Assembly: GCA_016187945.1 (NCBI GenBank)
Contig: JACPIT010000005.1
Span: forward strand, 620,001-684,000
Reading direction: 5' to 3'
From: Opitutia bacterium
Lineage (GTDB): Bacteria > Verrucomicrobiota > Verrucomicrobiia > Opitutales > Opitutaceae
Length of the DNA stretch: 64,000 bases
The notes beneath the pieces were generated by a model. That model saw nothing but the letters and a program-made list of their open reading frames with translations. It was not told where the DNA came from and did no database searches. This document shows positions 31,901 to 39,676 of this stretch, in pieces; position 1 is the stretch's first letter; every line of letters begins with the position of its first letter. The position numbers were made by a program, and so were the translations under genes.

Positions 31901-34900
31901 CCGCGCTCAACAGCTCGATCGCGGCGATGGTCGTCCAATCCGACGGCGCCATCGTGGTCGGCGGCTCGTTCACCGCCGTGGAAGTCGACGACGGGCAAAA
32001 CGACGACGACGACGGCGACGGCACGAAAACCGACGATACCGGCCGCACCTACCTCGCACGTTTCAAATCCGACGGCACGCTCGACACCGCCTACAACCCC
32101 ACGCCGAACAGCTACGTCGCCGCGCTCCTGCTCCTGTCCGACGGCCGCCTCGTCGCCGGCGGCTCTTTCAGCACGTGGACGCCGAACGGCGCCTCGTCCT
32201 CCACCTCGCGCGCCTACCTCGCGCTCCTCAACACCGACGGCACGCTCAACGACTCGCTCGCGCCCACGCCGAACGGCAGCGTCTCGGCCCTCGCGCGCCA
32301 GAGCGACGGAAAAATCCTCTTCGGCGGCACGTTCACCACGCTGCAACTCGACGACGGCGAAAGCGACGACGACGACGGCGACGACACCACGACTGACGAC
32401 GCCGACCGGCTCTACCTCGCGCGCCTGAACGCCGACTACTCGCTCGATAAGACCTTCAACCCCGAGCCCAATTCCTACGTCTACGCGATCGCCGTGCATC
32501 CCGACGGTCGCCTCTTCATCGGCGGTGCGTTTACGGCGCTGGAATCCACGAGCGACAGGCCCGTCGCCCGCAGCTACGTCGCCGCGCTCACGAGCGCCGG
32601 CGCGATCGACACGACATTCAATCCCTCGGCCGACGGCTATGTCTACACGATCGCCGTCGCGTCCGATGACTCGATCCTCATCGGCGGTGCGTTCACGGAT
32701 TTGAAATCCGAACCGATCCTCTACGCCGGCGGCGAGTTCACCACGATCGGCGGCGTCACCGCGCCGCGCTTCGCGCGCCTCACGCTCGACGGCAGCGGCG
32801 ACGGCAGCTTCGCGCCCACGCCGGACGGCGCGGTCTACGCGCTCGGCGCGCAGGCCGACGGCAGCGTCGTCGTCGGTGGCGCGTTCACCACCATCTCCGG
32901 CACGTCGCGCATGCGCCTCGCGCGGTTCTCGGCCTCCGGCTCGCTCGACGGCAGTTTCGCCCCGTCGTTCGACGGTGCCGTGCGCGCTCTCGCCGTGGGC
33001 AACTCCGGTGCGATCGTCGTCGGTGGCGACTTCACGAGCGCCGGCGGCGCCACGCACACGCGCCTGGCCCGCGTGCTCGCCTCGGGCGCGGTGGACAGCG
33101 GTTTTTCGCCGTCGATCAACGGATCAGTTCGGGCTCTCGCCGTCCTTCCGGACGGGAGGATCCTCGTCGGCGGCGAATTCACTTCGGTCAACGGCACGAC
33201 GCGCAACCGCCTCGCGCGCCTCAATAGCGACGGCTCGCTCGACACTGCGTTCAACCCCGCGCCCGACGGCGCCGTCTACGCGCTCTCCGCGCGCGTCGAC
33301 GGCTCGGTCGTGGTTGGTGGCGCGTTCGCCAGCATCGCCGGCGCGAGTCACGCGCACATCGCGCTCTTGAAATCCGACGGCTCGCTAGACACCACGCTCT
33401 CCGCCACGGCCAACGCGAACGTCCATGTCCTCGCCGGCCTGCTCGACGGCCGCGCGCTCGCCGGCGGCGAGTTCACCGCGATGGGCGGCACGGCGGACTA
33501 CCTGCTCAGCCGCGTGTCGGGCGCGAGCACCGGCGCCTACAGCTTCGCCGTCGGCTCCGGCCTCGGGTCGGCGTCGTGGACGCTCTCCGGCCCGGCGGCG
33601 GATTTCTCCGCGGTCGCGCTCTCGTATTCGACCAACGGCAATCTCTGGACCGCGCTCGGCCACGCCACGCCGTCCTCCGACGGCAAGACCTGGAGCTGGT
33701 CCGGCGGCGCGACGCTCCCGTCGAACACGAACTTCCTCCTCCGCGCCCGCGCGCTCTCGTCCGCCGCCGGCGGCGGGTCGAGCGGCGTCACGGAGGTTTA
33801 CTGGCAATTCTACAACACCACCGCGTCAGGCACGATCACCGTCGGCGCTTACTCGGACGGCGGCAGCGGTGGCAGCGGCAGCTCCGGCGGCTCGAGCAAC
33901 AGCGGCGGCGGCTCCATCGCGCTCACCGGCACGCGCTACGCGAGCAGCACGAACGCGAGCGCGTCGGGCTACTTCTCCGACTTCAGCACCCTGTTGCGCC
34001 TGAAGGGCGGCGAAGTGCAGTTCGTGAACTTCGTGATCGGCGGATCGAACTCGCGGCGCATTTTCCTGCGCGCCGCCGGCCCCGGCCTCGCGCGCATGGG
34101 CGTGAGCGATTTCGCGACCAAACCGAAAATGGAACTCTACACCGCCGCCGGCGGCCTCTGGGCCAGCGGCGCCAGCCCGATCGCCGACGCGAGCGTCATC
34201 GCCCTGGCGAACTCGCTCGGCGCGCTCGCGATCGTCTCGACCGAAGCCGACGCCGCGCTCGTCACCACGCTCTCGCCCGGCTCCTACGTGCTCGCGGTCT
34301 GGGACGGCGCCGGCTCCGGCGGCGCGGTGATGACCGAGCTCTTCGAGGCGGACGGCAACGTCCCGTCGCGACTCGTGGCCTATTCGACACGCGCCAGCGC
34401 CGCCACGAATACCGGCACGCAAACCGCCGAGTTCACGATCAAAGGCACTGCGAACCAGACCGTCCTCGTGCGCGCCCTCGGGCCCGCGCTCACCGCGCAA
34501 AGCCTCAGCGGCACCAATGCCGACCCGACGCTCCAGCTTCAAAACGCCTCCGGCACGACGCTCGCGAGCAACGACAACTGGGAAACGCCCGTCACCGCCA
34601 ACAACACCGCCGGCGCGACCGCGACGCAGCTCGCCACCGCCGCGACGAACGCCGGCGCCGCCGCGCTCACGAGCGGCAGCAAGGACGCCGCCGTCCTCGT
34701 CTCGCTCGCACCCGGCAGCTACACCGCGACCGTCTCGGGCGTGAACTCTGCCGCCGGTCTCACCGAACTCGAAATCTTCGAGGTCTCCACCGTCACCGGC
34801 TCGAACGAGAACGGCACCGGCAGCAACACGACGACACCCTCGAACAGCTCGAGCAATTCGACGAGCAGCGGCGGTGGCGGCGCGCCGTCCTGGTGGGCGT

Positions 34901-34953
34901 TCGGTGTGCTGGCGCTCGCGCTGCTCGCGCGACGCATGCGGCGTCGCCACTGA
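28948..34953 (+). CDS. Giant Delta-60 repeat surface protein with GlyGly-CTERM-like tail
   Basis: A 2001-residue protein with a signal peptide (about 1-21, LFLALLGSLLPALVFG). Residues about 30-1520 hold about 29 Delta-60 repeats of roughly 50-60 residues, each built as ARLNADGSLDTSF, then a short turn, then QSDGKILVGGTFT. This forms a beta-propeller-like or solenoid array. Three repeats carry Asp-rich inserts (for example GENDDDDSDDTKTDD). A beta-sandwich-like part follows (about 1525-1630), a Gly/Ser linker, then two copies of a domain with RAAGPGLARMG / RALGPALTAQSL and LSPGSYVLAV / LAPGSYTATV. The end, GGGGAPSWW plus a hydrophobic helix and RRMRRRH, resembles a GlyGly-CTERM sorting signal cut by a rhombosortase. 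Probably displayed on or released from the cell surface; ligand unknown. Confidence 0.85.
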   Translation: MKSLRLFLALLGSLLPALVFGFDPNANGNVYATAVQADGRVLLGGGFTSVQPPSEGAPATRQHLARFNADGSLDTSFSPAFDGDVTALLVQADGRILVGGKFTSVQPNGSASTWARSGLARLNADGTLDTSFDPRPTGGSASLASVYALALDASGNILVGGSFTTLQPGGAGATIARGRIARLTSAGAVDESFAANFNNVVFALAVQTDGKILAGGGFTTHQLGGATAQAAPRLARLNTDGSLDTSFAVLANNRVLALALEADGSILAAGDFTAVRGSADSSDITRAFLARWHAAGDLDTSFAPNPSGSISALLVQRDGKLVVGGDFTAFQSINSGVLTTLPYLARLGATGEIDTTFAPGPNAAVRALTLQSDGKIVVGGTFTRFTPSGAANSILRNHAARVQANGDLDGSFTSEEDGTIWASALESSGSVVVGGAFTTLGGQTRTNLARILADGTIDPAFHPTIDGGVYAIAVQSDGKILVGGTFAKVNDTDMAYLARLNADGSLDTGYTPGPNGAVYALYLKSDGKIFAGGNFTTWNADTTETTDDVSRAYFAEIDSTGAITSLNWNLNSTVYAIALQTDGRYVLGGAFTAINGSSRSCLARIGADGSVDSALNPGVDGTVRAVVIQSDGKIVFGGGFTTLQTDDGENDDDDSDDTKTDDADRKRLARLNADGSLDKTFNPAADSLVTSLATLADGRLVAGGYFTTFGTSTTTTRKYLAVLTAAGAPDTSAAVQTNDRVTALVKSSSGAIYVVGRFTSATTASGESVSASNHIVRLTSAGALETSWTVTSSNPTGARVLALAPQADSRVLVGGVFERLGGQTTTNLARFTSEGLRDASFSASADGAVNALLVQAATTSAVSKTNLLAWFESNGTVRTSFGRSDISNLAGRVNTTLVLPDGSLLVGGSFTITGSSIKHLARFTAAGTLDTGFNLSLDSSVAALARQSDGRIVVAGAFTALGGSTRYYLARLNADLTVDTAFAPPALNSSIAAMVVQSDGAIVVGGSFTAVEVDDGQNDDDDGDGTKTDDTGRTYLARFKSDGTLDTAYNPTPNSYVAALLLLSDGRLVAGGSFSTWTPNGASSSTSRAYLALLNTDGTLNDSLAPTPNGSVSALARQSDGKILFGGTFTTLQLDDGESDDDDGDDTTTDDADRLYLARLNADYSLDKTFNPEPNSYVYAIAVHPDGRLFIGGAFTALESTSDRPVARSYVAALTSAGAIDTTFNPSADGYVYTIAVASDDSILIGGAFTDLKSEPILYAGGEFTTIGGVTAPRFARLTLDGSGDGSFAPTPDGAVYALGAQADGSVVVGGAFTTISGTSRMRLARFSASGSLDGSFAPSFDGAVRALAVGNSGAIVVGGDFTSAGGATHTRLARVLASGAVDSGFSPSINGSVRALAVLPDGRILVGGEFTSVNGTTRNRLARLNSDGSLDTAFNPAPDGAVYALSARVDGSVVVGGAFASIAGASHAHIALLKSDGSLDTTLSATANANVHVLAGLLDGRALAGGEFTAMGGTADYLLSRVSGASTGAYSFAVGSGLGSASWTLSGPAADFSAVALSYSTNGNLWTALGHATPSSDGKTWSWSGGATLPSNTNFLLRARALSSAAGGGSSGVTEVYWQFYNTTASGTITVGAYSDGGSGGSGSSGGSSNSGGGSIALTGTRYASSTNASASGYFSDFSTLLRLKGGEVQFVNFVIGGSNSRRIFLRAAGPGLARMGVSDFATKPKMELYTAAGGLWASGASPIADASVIALANSLGALAIVSTEADAALVTTLSPGSYVLAVWDGAGSGGAVMTELFEADGNVPSRLVAYSTRASAATNTGTQTAEFTIKGTANQTVLVRALGPALTAQSLSGTNADPTLQLQNASGTTLASNDNWETPVTANNTAGATATQLATAATNAGAAALTSGSKDAAVLVSLAPGSYTATVSGVNSAAGLTELEIFEVSTVTGSNENGTGSNTTTPSNSSSNSTSSGGGGAPSWWAFGVLALALLARRMRRRH

Positions 34954-34958
34954 AAAAA

Positions 34959-35070
34959 CGCGCGCTGTATTTCCAGTTTGGTCGCTATCCGTTGATCGGC
35001 GTGTCGCGTCCGTGCACGCGGCCGGCGAATTTACAGGGCATCTGGAACGACAGCCTCACGCCGCACACTC
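34959..35070 (+). pseudogene. Remnant of a GH95 alpha-L-fucosidase gene
   Basis: In the frame beginning just after the giant protein, the translation reads ALYFQFGRYPLIGVSRP, then CTRPANLQGIWNDSLTP. This is the conserved block of GH95 alpha-L-fucosidases (LYFQYGRYLLI.SSRPG..PANLQGIWN). Similarity stops within about 40 codons in both directions; the rest of the roughly 750-residue enzyme is absent. It is a decayed fragment, joined downstream to palindromic repeats. Its presence beside a fucose-type microcompartment locus suggests that a fucosidase once sat here. Confidence 0.7.
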
Positions 35071-35102
35071 GGTTCTCGTTTCCGCAGTTCGGCGTCGTGA
35101 AG

Positions 35103-35203
35103 GTAGGGCGGCGAGTCCCATCGCCGCCGAGACCCACCCACGGTAGGGCGACTCGTCCCGACGAGCCGCTCTCTGCGGCGCGGAGCGGAGTCCGCGCCCT
35201 TAC
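35103..35203. repeat. GTAGGGCG palindrome cluster
   Basis: GTAGGGCGGCGAGTCCCATC at 35103 forms one hairpin. A second unit starts GTAGGGCGACTCGTCCCGAC at 35143 and a third arm ends GCGGAGTCCGCGCCCTTAC. Same family as 39273-39335, 39729 and 49261-49332. With the fucosidase remnant it fills the gap 34954-35264. Confidence 0.7.
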
Positions 35204-35264
35204 CTCACATTCTGTCGCGCTCGATCGACGGGGAGTGAAACTCCCGGGCTCGTGCCAGCGCGCC

Positions 35265-35507
35265 TCAGAGCCGGAGATTTTTCGTCTCGATCAGGCCGTC
35301 GAGCATCAGCACGACCGATTGCACCATCGGGCACGGCGGGCACGAAAAGCGGACGCGATCGCGCACGTAGGCGATGTCGTCGACGTTGAGCGGACGCATC
35401 TCGTCGTTGATGAGTTTCAGCAACGCCTCATCGCGCATGTCCTGCGGTCCCGCGGCCAGTTGGCGCAGGGCTTCGCGGACTTTGGGCGTGAGGACGGGTC
35501 GCTTCAT
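35265..35507 (-). CDS. Small protein of unknown function at the end of the BMC array
   Basis: Start at ATG 35507 (MKRPVLTPKVREALRQLAAG), 80 residues. Helical, with a CPPCP motif (VRFSCPPCPMVQSVVLML) that could bind metal or form a disulfide. No family recognised. It lies on the same strand as the microcompartment genes, 340 bases after the aldolase across a repeat block, so co-transcription is uncertain. Codon use and a sensible protein composition favour a real gene. Confidence 0.5.
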   Translation of the reverse strand: MKRPVLTPKVREALRQLAAGPQDMRDEALLKLINDEMRPLNVDDIAYVRDRVRFSCPPCPMVQSVVLMLDGLIETKNLRL

Positions 35508-35702
35508 GAGTGCGCGCAATGGAGCACACGGTGCGCGATTTCGCCAGCCTGCGAAGCGGCGCGAGTTGCGAGCCCGGACGTTTCACCCGCAGAGCGAAGC
35601 ACGCGACGCAGCATGGTAGCGGAATGCGTGAGAATCTCGCCGCTGCCGAGGCGCGAAAACCTCACGGTTTTCGCTACGCGGTGAAATATCCCGGCTAGGC
35701 AA

Positions 35703-35841
35703 GTAGCGCCAGTCTCAGACTGGCGAAAAGAGGCGCGCGGGCGGAAAAGCAGGACCGGCTTCAGCCGGTCCAGCCTGGTTTTTGTTCGCGGAATTGCGTC
35801 CGCGATCGACGTCCGACTCGGCCGGCGGAAGCCGGCCCTAC
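35703..35841. repeat. GTAG REP cluster
   Basis: GTAGCGCCAGTCTCAGACTG hairpin at 35703-35725, a central GGACCGGCTTCAGCCGGTCC palindrome around 35752-35771, and a right arm GGCGGAAGCCGGCCCTAC ending at 35841. It ends just short of the aldolase stop. The remaining part of the gap 35508-35702 shows no gene. Confidence 0.75.
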
Positions 35842-35847
35842 TTCGAC

Positions 35848-36912
35848 CTAATTTCCCGCCAGCTTGCGCGTGATCTCGTCGGTGAGTTTCTGCACGAGCG
35901 CCTCGACTTCGGGATTCGGCGCGGGGTCGCGCGAGGCGCTGGGTGACTCGCAGACGGCGCCGGGGCGGAACTCGGTGGTGTCGCACAGTTCGCATTCCTT
36001 CAGCGAGGCGCGCGGGTCGGGCATGCCGAGTTTTTGGCGAAGGTTGATCAGATCCTTGAGGTGCTCCGGGCTGAAGCGGTGCAGGCCGCTGCCGAGGCCG
36101 GCGGCGATCGCGACGGTGCGGCAGTAGGAGTCGATGTTCTCCATCTTCCAGTAAGCGTCTTCGACGTCCTTGCCCCAGACGATGACGCCGTGGTTCTGCA
36201 TGAGCACGGCTTGGTGGTCCTTGCCGACTTCGCCGACCTCGTCGGCGTTTTCCGGCGTGCCGGGCGTCCGGTATTTGGCGACGCCGATCTTGCCGAGGAA
36301 TACTTCGGCTTCGGGGATGAGGCACGAGGGAATCTGCGCGTTGGCGATCGCGAAGGCGGTGGCGTGCGGCGGGTGCGCGTGCACGCAGGCTTTAGCGGCG
36401 GGCTGGCGCTTCATGATGCCGAAATGCGTCTTCGCCTCGCTCGTGCGCACGCGCGTGCCGGCGAGCTGGTTGCCGTCGAGGTCGACGAGGCACATGTCCT
36501 CGGGCTTCATGAAGCCCTTGCAGATGAGTGTGGGCGTGCAGAGTGCGAGGTTGTCGCCGACGCGGATGGTGATGTTGCCGCCGTTGCCGTCGGTGTAATC
36601 GCGCGTCCAGAGGCGCGAGCCCATGTCGCACATGCGCTGCTTGAGGACTTGGATCGCGGGCGAGTTGAAGAATCTTTCGATCTCGGACGGCGTCTTCGGG
36701 TCGGTGCCGGGCGTCCACTTGAACTCGTAGTCGGGAATCGTCGGCTGTTTCGGCGCAGCGGCGTAGTGGGCGGTGCCGTTGACGCGGCCGGTGTAGCGGG
36801 TGCGTTCGTTGACGAAATCGCGCGCCGACGGCGTCAGCATCGCGTCGGCCGGGATGGCCTGACCGGCTTTGGTGAGCGCTTCGACTTCGCTGAGAGTGAG
36901 AACTTGAGGCAT
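35848..36912 (-). CDS. Class II aldolase with C-terminal encapsulation peptide (microcompartment fuculose/rhamnulose-1-phosphate aldolase)
   Basis: Start at ATG 36912 (MPQVLTLSEVEALTKAG), 354 residues, longer than the about 215 of FucA because of extensions at both ends. The class II aldolase/adducin core has GNGGNITIRVGD, the zinc-binding HAHPPHA (about 174-180) and LMQNHGVIVWG. Expected reaction: cleavage of L-fuculose- or L-rhamnulose-1-phosphate to DHAP and L-lactaldehyde. The C-terminus, after a Pro/Ser-rich linker, is the amphipathic helix PEVEALVQKLTDEITRKLAG, the kind of peptide that targets enzymes into BMC shells. It follows two BMC-P genes across a strong inverted repeat. Confidence 0.85.
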   Translation of the reverse strand: MPQVLTLSEVEALTKAGQAIPADAMLTPSARDFVNERTRYTGRVNGTAHYAAAPKQPTIPDYEFKWTPGTDPKTPSEIERFFNSPAIQVLKQRMCDMGSRLWTRDYTDGNGGNITIRVGDNLALCTPTLICKGFMKPEDMCLVDLDGNQLAGTRVRTSEAKTHFGIMKRQPAAKACVHAHPPHATAFAIANAQIPSCLIPEAEVFLGKIGVAKYRTPGTPENADEVGEVGKDHQAVLMQNHGVIVWGKDVEDAYWKMENIDSYCRTVAIAAGLGSGLHRFSPEHLKDLINLRQKLGMPDPRASLKECELCDTTEFRPGAVCESPSASRDPAPNPEVEALVQKLTDEITRKLAGN

Positions 36913-36965
36913 GAGGACGGGAGAGGGCGGAAAGTTGAGAGTTGAGAGCTGAGAGGGTCGGGGTT

Positions 36966-37064
36966 CTTTCCTCTTTCTCTTAATCTTAATCTTTCTCTCC
37001 GGGTCGGCCGCCATGAGCGCGCAATACCCCGAGAGAAAGATTAAGATTAAGAGAAAGAGGAAAG
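36966..37064. repeat. Perfect 34-bp polypyrimidine/polypurine inverted repeat
   Basis: The left arm 36966-36999 (starts CTTTCCTCTTTCTCTTAATC) is exactly complementary to the right arm 37031-37064 (starts GAGAGAAAGATTAAGATTAA), with a 31-base loop. It lies between BMC-P and aldolase genes, that is within the BMC operon. A shorter relative is at 40214-40310. Confidence 0.9.
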
Positions 37065-37098
37065 AGTTGGCTGGGAGGCTGATTGAAAGTGCAGTGGC

Positions 37099-37419
37099 TT
37101 AGCGTGGCGGCTGGTAATCGACTTGGTCGACGAGGCAGGCGCAGTAGGCGTCGACGGGAGCGTCGCCTTCGAACGGCTGCGCGGCTTCGGCGCCTTCGGT
37201 GAATCCGATCACGCTGCCGATGGTCGCGCCGAGTTCGTCGAACACGACGAGCGAGGCGCCCGGGGCGAGAGGAGCTTTCGGTTGGCCCTTCGGCATCGCG
37301 CGCGCGGCGGCGGCGAATTGGTCGCGCGTGAACGGCTGCACGACCAGGAGGCTGCCCGCCGAGTAGACGGGCTCTTTCAGCGTGAGCGTGACGCGGCCGA
37401 TGACGGTGCCGAGGCGCAT
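37099..37419 (-). CDS. BMC-P shell vertex protein (EutN/CcmL type), copy 1
   Basis: Start at ATG 37419, 106 residues, a single EutN/CcmL domain: MRLGTVIGRVTLTLKEP, then GSLLVVQPF, GASLVVFDELGATIGSVIGF and ending DAYCACLVDQVDYQPP. Pentamers of this family cap the vertices of the polyhedral shell. It starts 2 bases after the stop of the BMC-P gene upstream, so they are translationally linked. It is the most diverged of the three BMC-P proteins here, with an insertion (QFAAAARAMPKGQPKAPLAP) between strands. Confidence 0.9.
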   Translation of the reverse strand: MRLGTVIGRVTLTLKEPVYSAGSLLVVQPFTRDQFAAAARAMPKGQPKAPLAPGASLVVFDELGATIGSVIGFTEGAEAAQPFEGDAPVDAYCACLVDQVDYQPPR

Positions 37420-37421
37420 GG

Positions 37422-37685
37422 TCAGGAGGTGGGATCCACGATGCCGATGATCAGGTTGCGGAGGGGCGTCTTCGGGTCGTTGACGAGCTGGCGCGTGGCG
37501 GAGCCGTCGGTGGAGAGGATGACGTGTTGGTGCAGGCCGGCGCCGAGCGGATCGACGGCGAGGACGGGCGCGCCTTCGTCGCGGCCCTCGGCGTCGAGCG
37601 GCTGGCAAATCACCGTGCGCGTGCCGTGCATGCTCGGATGGCAGGCCGCGGCGACGATGGTGCCGTCGATGCGCGCGTAGTTCAT
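37422..37685 (-). CDS. BMC-P shell vertex protein, copy 2
   Basis: An 87-residue protein with the EutN/CcmL pattern: MNYARIDGTIVAAACHPSMHG, TRTVICQPLD, AVDPLGAGLHQHVILSTDG and NLIIGIVDP. Pentameric vertex component of the shell. It is followed closely by BMC-P copy 1. Upstream, an 88-base gap holding a REP pair separates it from the aldehyde dehydrogenase gene. Confidence 0.9.
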   Translation of the reverse strand: MNYARIDGTIVAAACHPSMHGTRTVICQPLDAEGRDEGAPVLAVDPLGAGLHQHVILSTDGSATRQLVNDPKTPLRNLIIGIVDPTS

Positions 37686-37689
37686 GGGA

Positions 37690-37738
37690 GTAGGGCCAGT
37701 CTGTGACTGGCCTGACGCCGGTCGGAGACCGGCGCTAC
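37690..37738. repeat. GTAG REP pair between BMC genes
   Basis: GTAGGGCCAGTCTGTGACTG and ACGCCGGTCGGAGACCGGCG-CTAC, two adjacent palindromes of the GTAGCGCCAGTC family, directly upstream of BMC-P copy 2. Confidence 0.8.
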
Positions 37739-37773
37739 GGCACGCGGCGCTGACGATGTGGGGCTCGTGCGCA

Positions 37774-39252
37774 TCAGTAGATCCGCAGGTTGTCGACCAT
37801 CACGCAGCGGCGCGTGCGGGTGAACGTGCGCGGCGTGGTGATGCCTTCGCCGGTGGTCGTGGCGATCGAATAGCTGAGGTAACCTTCGCCGCCGAGACCG
37901 AGGCCGGCGGTGCAGGCGCCGTTTTTCACGAAGAGCGTTGTGTCGAGCGCCCGCGCCATCGCGGTCATGTGCTCGACGTTGAGCGAATGGATGATCGCGG
38001 AGTGCTTGTAGCCGTGCTCGGCCTTCAAGGCGCCGGCGATGCCTTGCTCCACGCCCTTCACGCGGATGATTGGCAGCATCGGCATCATCTGCTCCTCGTA
38101 GACGAAGGGGTGGTTCTCGTCCGTCTCGGCGAAGAGCAATGGCGTGTCGGCGGGAACGTCGATGCCCGCATGCTTGGCGAGCACGGCGGCGTCGGCGCCG
38201 ACGAGGGCGCGATTGAGCACGGCGTGCGAACACCCTCCCGCGTCGGGCTTCATCGAGAACGCGCCTTTCGTGAGCCGGTCGAGCTGGTTGCTATTCAAGG
38301 CGCGCGCGCCGTGGCGCGAGAGCGCGGCGATGAAGGCGTCGGCGCACGACTCGAGCACGAAGACTTCTTTTTCGCCGATGCAGAGCAGGTTGTTGTCGAA
38401 GGCGGCGCCCTCGATGATCTGCTTCGCGGCGCGCTGGACGCAGCCGGTGCCGTCGACGAGCACGGGTGGGTTGCCGGGGCCGGCGCAGACGGCGCGCTTG
38501 CCGGATTTCATCGCGGCGGCGACGACCATCGGGCCGCCGGTCACGCAGAGCATGCGGACTTCGGGTGCCTTGCAGAGCGCGTCGAAGGATTCGAGCGACG
38601 GCTGCTCGATCGTGCAGACGAGATTCTCGATGCCGAGCGCGGCCTTGATGGCTTCGTTGAACGTCGCGATGGCGAGCGCGGCGGACTTGGCGCCGCCGGG
38701 GTGCGGGTTGAAGACGACGGCGTTGCCGGCGGCGACCATGTTGATGATGTTGCCGGAGAGGGTCGGGATCGAATGCGTCATCGGCAGGATCGCCGCGATG
38801 ACGCCGTAGGGTGTGAACTCCTCGAGCGTGATGCCATGATCGCCGCTGCGCGCGTCGGGGCGGAGCCACTCGACGCCGGGGACGAGTTTCACGATCTCGA
38901 GCTTCGCGACCTTGTCGGGCAGGCGGCCGATCTTGGTCTCGGCGAACTCGAACCGGCCCCATTCCTGCGCTTTTTGCGTGCAGAGCGTCTTGACGATCTC
39001 GATGACTTTGACGCGCGCGGCGATGCCGCCGGCGGAGAGTTTCAGGAACGCGGCGTGCGCGGCGGCGCACGCGCTGGGCGCGTCGGCGAACACGCCGGAG
39101 CGGCGCGCGCTGCTGACGATCGCGGGCGATGCGAAGGCGGCGTGCGCGGAGGAGTTGGTGGACGCGGACGAAGGCGCGCGGCCGAAAGTCTTCACGACTT
39201 CCTCGACGACGCTGCGCACGAGCGCTTCATCAATGGCGAGAGAGGGATTCAT
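37774..39252 (-). CDS. CoA-acylating aldehyde dehydrogenase of the microcompartment (PduP-like)
   Basis: A 492-residue enzyme of the PduP/EutE group. The N-terminal helix PSLAIDEALVRSVVEEVVKT (3-22) followed by an Ala/Ser-rich linker is a typical encapsulation peptide. The catalytic Cys lies in NNLLCIGEKE (about 290), with the NAD-binding and active-site blocks NMVAAGNAVVFNPHPGG and VTGGPMVV. Expected reaction: L-lactaldehyde + NAD + CoA to lactyl-CoA + NADH. Lactyl-CoA is passed to PduL. Placed between BMC-P genes in the shell operon. The NADH formed needs reoxidation, which bears on the PduS-like gene in the same array. Confidence 0.92.
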   Translation of the reverse strand: MNPSLAIDEALVRSVVEEVVKTFGRAPSSASTNSSAHAAFASPAIVSSARRSGVFADAPSACAAAHAAFLKLSAGGIAARVKVIEIVKTLCTQKAQEWGRFEFAETKIGRLPDKVAKLEIVKLVPGVEWLRPDARSGDHGITLEEFTPYGVIAAILPMTHSIPTLSGNIINMVAAGNAVVFNPHPGGAKSAALAIATFNEAIKAALGIENLVCTIEQPSLESFDALCKAPEVRMLCVTGGPMVVAAAMKSGKRAVCAGPGNPPVLVDGTGCVQRAAKQIIEGAAFDNNLLCIGEKEVFVLESCADAFIAALSRHGARALNSNQLDRLTKGAFSMKPDAGGCSHAVLNRALVGADAAVLAKHAGIDVPADTPLLFAETDENHPFVYEEQMMPMLPIIRVKGVEQGIAGALKAEHGYKHSAIIHSLNVEHMTAMARALDTTLFVKNGACTAGLGLGGEGYLSYSIATTTGEGITTPRTFTRTRRCVMVDNLRIY

Positions 39253-39272
39253 GCGTGATGGCGGAAAAATAG

Positions 39273-39335
39273 GTAGGGCGCGACCGCTGGGCGCGCCGCG
39301 AGTGAGTTTCGGCGGGCCCAGCGGTCCCGCCCTAC
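39273..39335. repeat. GTAGGGCG palindrome
   Basis: GTAGGGCGCGACCGCTGGGC at the left faces GGGCCCAGCGGTCCCGCCCTAC at the right. It separates the aldehyde dehydrogenase start from the BMC-P gene upstream. Confidence 0.8.
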
Positions 39336-39373
39336 CTCACGCGACGGACGCTCTGTTCGCGCGAAGAAGTTCA

Positions 39374-39673
39374 TCAGGCGAGGCGGTGGCCGAGGACTTC
39401 CACGGTGTCGACGAGGCCGATGACGGCCGCGTCGATCGGGAGGGATTTCATGCCTGCAGCTTGGCGGGCCGAGCTGCCCTGGCAGAACAACACGAGATCG
39501 CCCGCGCCCGCGCCGAGCGAGTCGACGGCGACGATGGTGTTCGAGCCGGGGCGAAACTGCGCGGGCTTGGCCTCGTCGACCAACATCGGGCGCAGGAGCA
39601 GAAGTTTGCGGCCGCGCATGGTCTCGTCCTTCTTGGTGGAGACCACGGCGCCGATGACGCGAGCGAGGAACAT
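39374..39673 (-). CDS. BMC-P shell vertex protein, copy 3
   Basis: A 99-residue EutN/CcmL protein: MFLARVIGAVVSTKKDETMR, GRKLLLLRPML, IVAVDSLGAGAGDLVLFCQG and AAVIGLVDTVEV. The STKKDE and G-x-KLLL blocks are the best family match among the three copies. Pentameric vertex of the shell. Three different BMC-P proteins is the number usual for the Planctomycetes-Verrucomicrobia compartment type. Confidence 0.93.
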   Translation of the reverse strand: MFLARVIGAVVSTKKDETMRGRKLLLLRPMLVDEAKPAQFRPGSNTIVAVDSLGAGAGDLVLFCQGSSARQAAGMKSLPIDAAVIGLVDTVEVLGHRLA

Positions 39674-39676
39674 GGG

